Source: an uncultured Bdellovibrionales bacterium
GTDB taxonomy: Bacteria > Bdellovibrionota > Bdellovibrionia > Bdellovibrionales > UBA1609
Direction: 5' to 3'
Assembly (NCBI GenBank): GCA_937980625.1
Contig: CALJPJ010000190.1
Span: 1-5,700, forward strand
DNA: 5,700 nt
The notes beneath the pieces are model-generated. The model saw only the letters and a program-made list of their open reading frames with translations. It had not been told where the DNA came from and did not search any database. The translations under genes and the position numbers were made by a program. This document shows positions 5,398 through 5,700 of the stretch, in pieces; the stretch's first letter is position 1, and each line of letters opens with the position of its first letter.

Positions 5398-5628
5398 TTA
5401 ACTTTTATGGGTGTAGTCATTCACATCAATGACATCCTCATTTTTTTGTCGCCTTACATATTTATTTACTTTATTATTTTTGTTTAAAATAAAAACATTC
5501 ACAATAAATATTACTTCTGCAACAACAAACAATAACCAAAAATTAGCTCTTAGTAAAATACTACATAAAAAGCAAACTAATGCGGTCACGAGTATTTGCT
5601 TAGCAATAGAAACAAAATTAAGTCGCAA
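5398..5628 (-). CDS. Small two-helix inner-membrane protein
   Basis: With the TTG start at 5628 the product has 76 residues; an in-frame ATG at 5658 would give 86. Two hydrophobic stretches, ILVTALVCFLCSILL and FWLLFVVAEVIFIVNVFIL, are split by a short RAN turn and form a helical hairpin. The tail is first basic (NKNNKVNKYVRRQK) and then acidic (NEDVIDVND), so both ends probably face the cytoplasm. I prefer the TTG because GGAGG (complement of 5635-5639) lies six bases upstream and the overlap with the preceding gene is then 11 bases, not 41. The ATG also has a GGAG nine bases upstream, so this is not settled. The preceding gene appears to be a histidine kinase, and the overlap implies translational coupling. 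The product might be an accessory membrane protein for that sensor. No family was recognised. Confidence 0.65.
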   Translation of the reverse strand: MRLNFVSIAKQILVTALVCFLCSILLRANFWLLFVVAEVIFIVNVFILNKNNKVNKYVRRQKNEDVIDVNDYTHKS

Positions 5629-5700
5629 TCGATGCCTCCGCGCCACTAATATTTTCATATATTAAATCTCCACCAACCCCCTTAACTAACTCACAAGCAT
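5618..5700 (-). CDS. C-terminal end of a probable sensor histidine kinase, partial
   Basis: A frame entering from the right edge on the minus strand stays open for 26 codons and stops at TAA (5618-5620). Its visible residues include ELVKGVGGDLIYENISGAEA and end ASIAT. This aligns by eye with the close of the GHKL ATPase domain of histidine kinases, where an 'AKELVEAHGGDLIYENNPGGGASFTI' type pattern covers the helix and strand before and after the last glycine-rich loop (GG at visible residues 9-10, SGAEASI at 18-24). The kinase would phosphorylate a response regulator and would normally be cytoplasmic or membrane-anchored; the rest lies outside the window. The stop lies inside the start region of the small membrane-protein gene, so the two genes overlap. 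With only 26 residues this is a pattern call. Confidence 0.6.
   Translation of the reverse strand, partial: ACELVKGVGGDLIYENISGAEASIAT
5635..5639 (-). promoter_or_regulatory. Ribosome binding site favouring the TTG start of the two-helix protein
   Basis: GGAGG on the minus strand is six bases before the TTG at 5628. It is embedded in the last codons of the kinase-like frame, an arrangement typical of translationally coupled genes. Confidence 0.5.

Noticed and set aside
5429..5665. A 78-codon plus-strand frame opposite the two-helix protein
   Set aside because: It has no ribosome binding site at 5429. The minus-strand frame has good sites, a coherent membrane hairpin and a plausible upstream neighbour.

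Overview
The window looks like chromosomal DNA of an AT-rich (about one third GC by eye) predatory-type bacterium of the Bdellovibrionota, most likely the Bdellovibrio/Bacteriovorax side. The main evidence is three kinds of gene that I associate with that group. They are a TIGR02147/DUF4423-type regulator, a secreted protein with the GN-G...C...FYEAK...HELFYRE pattern, and an exported protein with a PGTGGTC...SC choice-of-anchor-D/ASH-like module. Almost every product is exported or membrane-bound, so the region mainly serves the envelope or periplasm. No transposase, CRISPR array, tRNA or rRNA was recognised.

Layout from left to right: (1) 1-464, minus strand: the N-terminal 154 codons of an exported protein that runs off the left edge. 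(2) 465-685: a divergent regulatory region with a plausible promoter for gene 1 and two inverted repeats that share a GGCAA core. (3) 686-1546 and 1533-2840, plus strand: the TIGR02147-type regulator overlaps a 435-residue secreted protein by 14 bases, so the two are almost certainly one translationally coupled unit. (4) 2891-3763, minus strand: a five-helix inner-membrane protein with a PH-like cytoplasmic domain, convergent with the previous unit. (5) 3764-3990: a second divergent intergenic region. (6) 3991-4713 and 4735-5241, plus strand: a periplasmic HAD-superfamily phosphatase of DUF2608 type, followed 21 bases later by a small exported protein of unknown function. (7) 5261-5376: a striking 116-base inverted repeat with perfect 33-base arms and nested inner stems. 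(8) 5398-5700, minus strand: a small two-helix membrane protein overlapping the tail of a gene entering from the right edge. The 26 visible residues of that gene look like the end of a sensor histidine kinase ATPase domain.

The best candidates for something undescribed are the long hairpin element at 5261-5376, the regulator plus HExxY secreted-protein cassette with its paired palindromes, and the kinase-coupled two-helix membrane protein. Family assignments come from motif recognition without database searches. The functions of the secreted proteins are not known from sequence alone.
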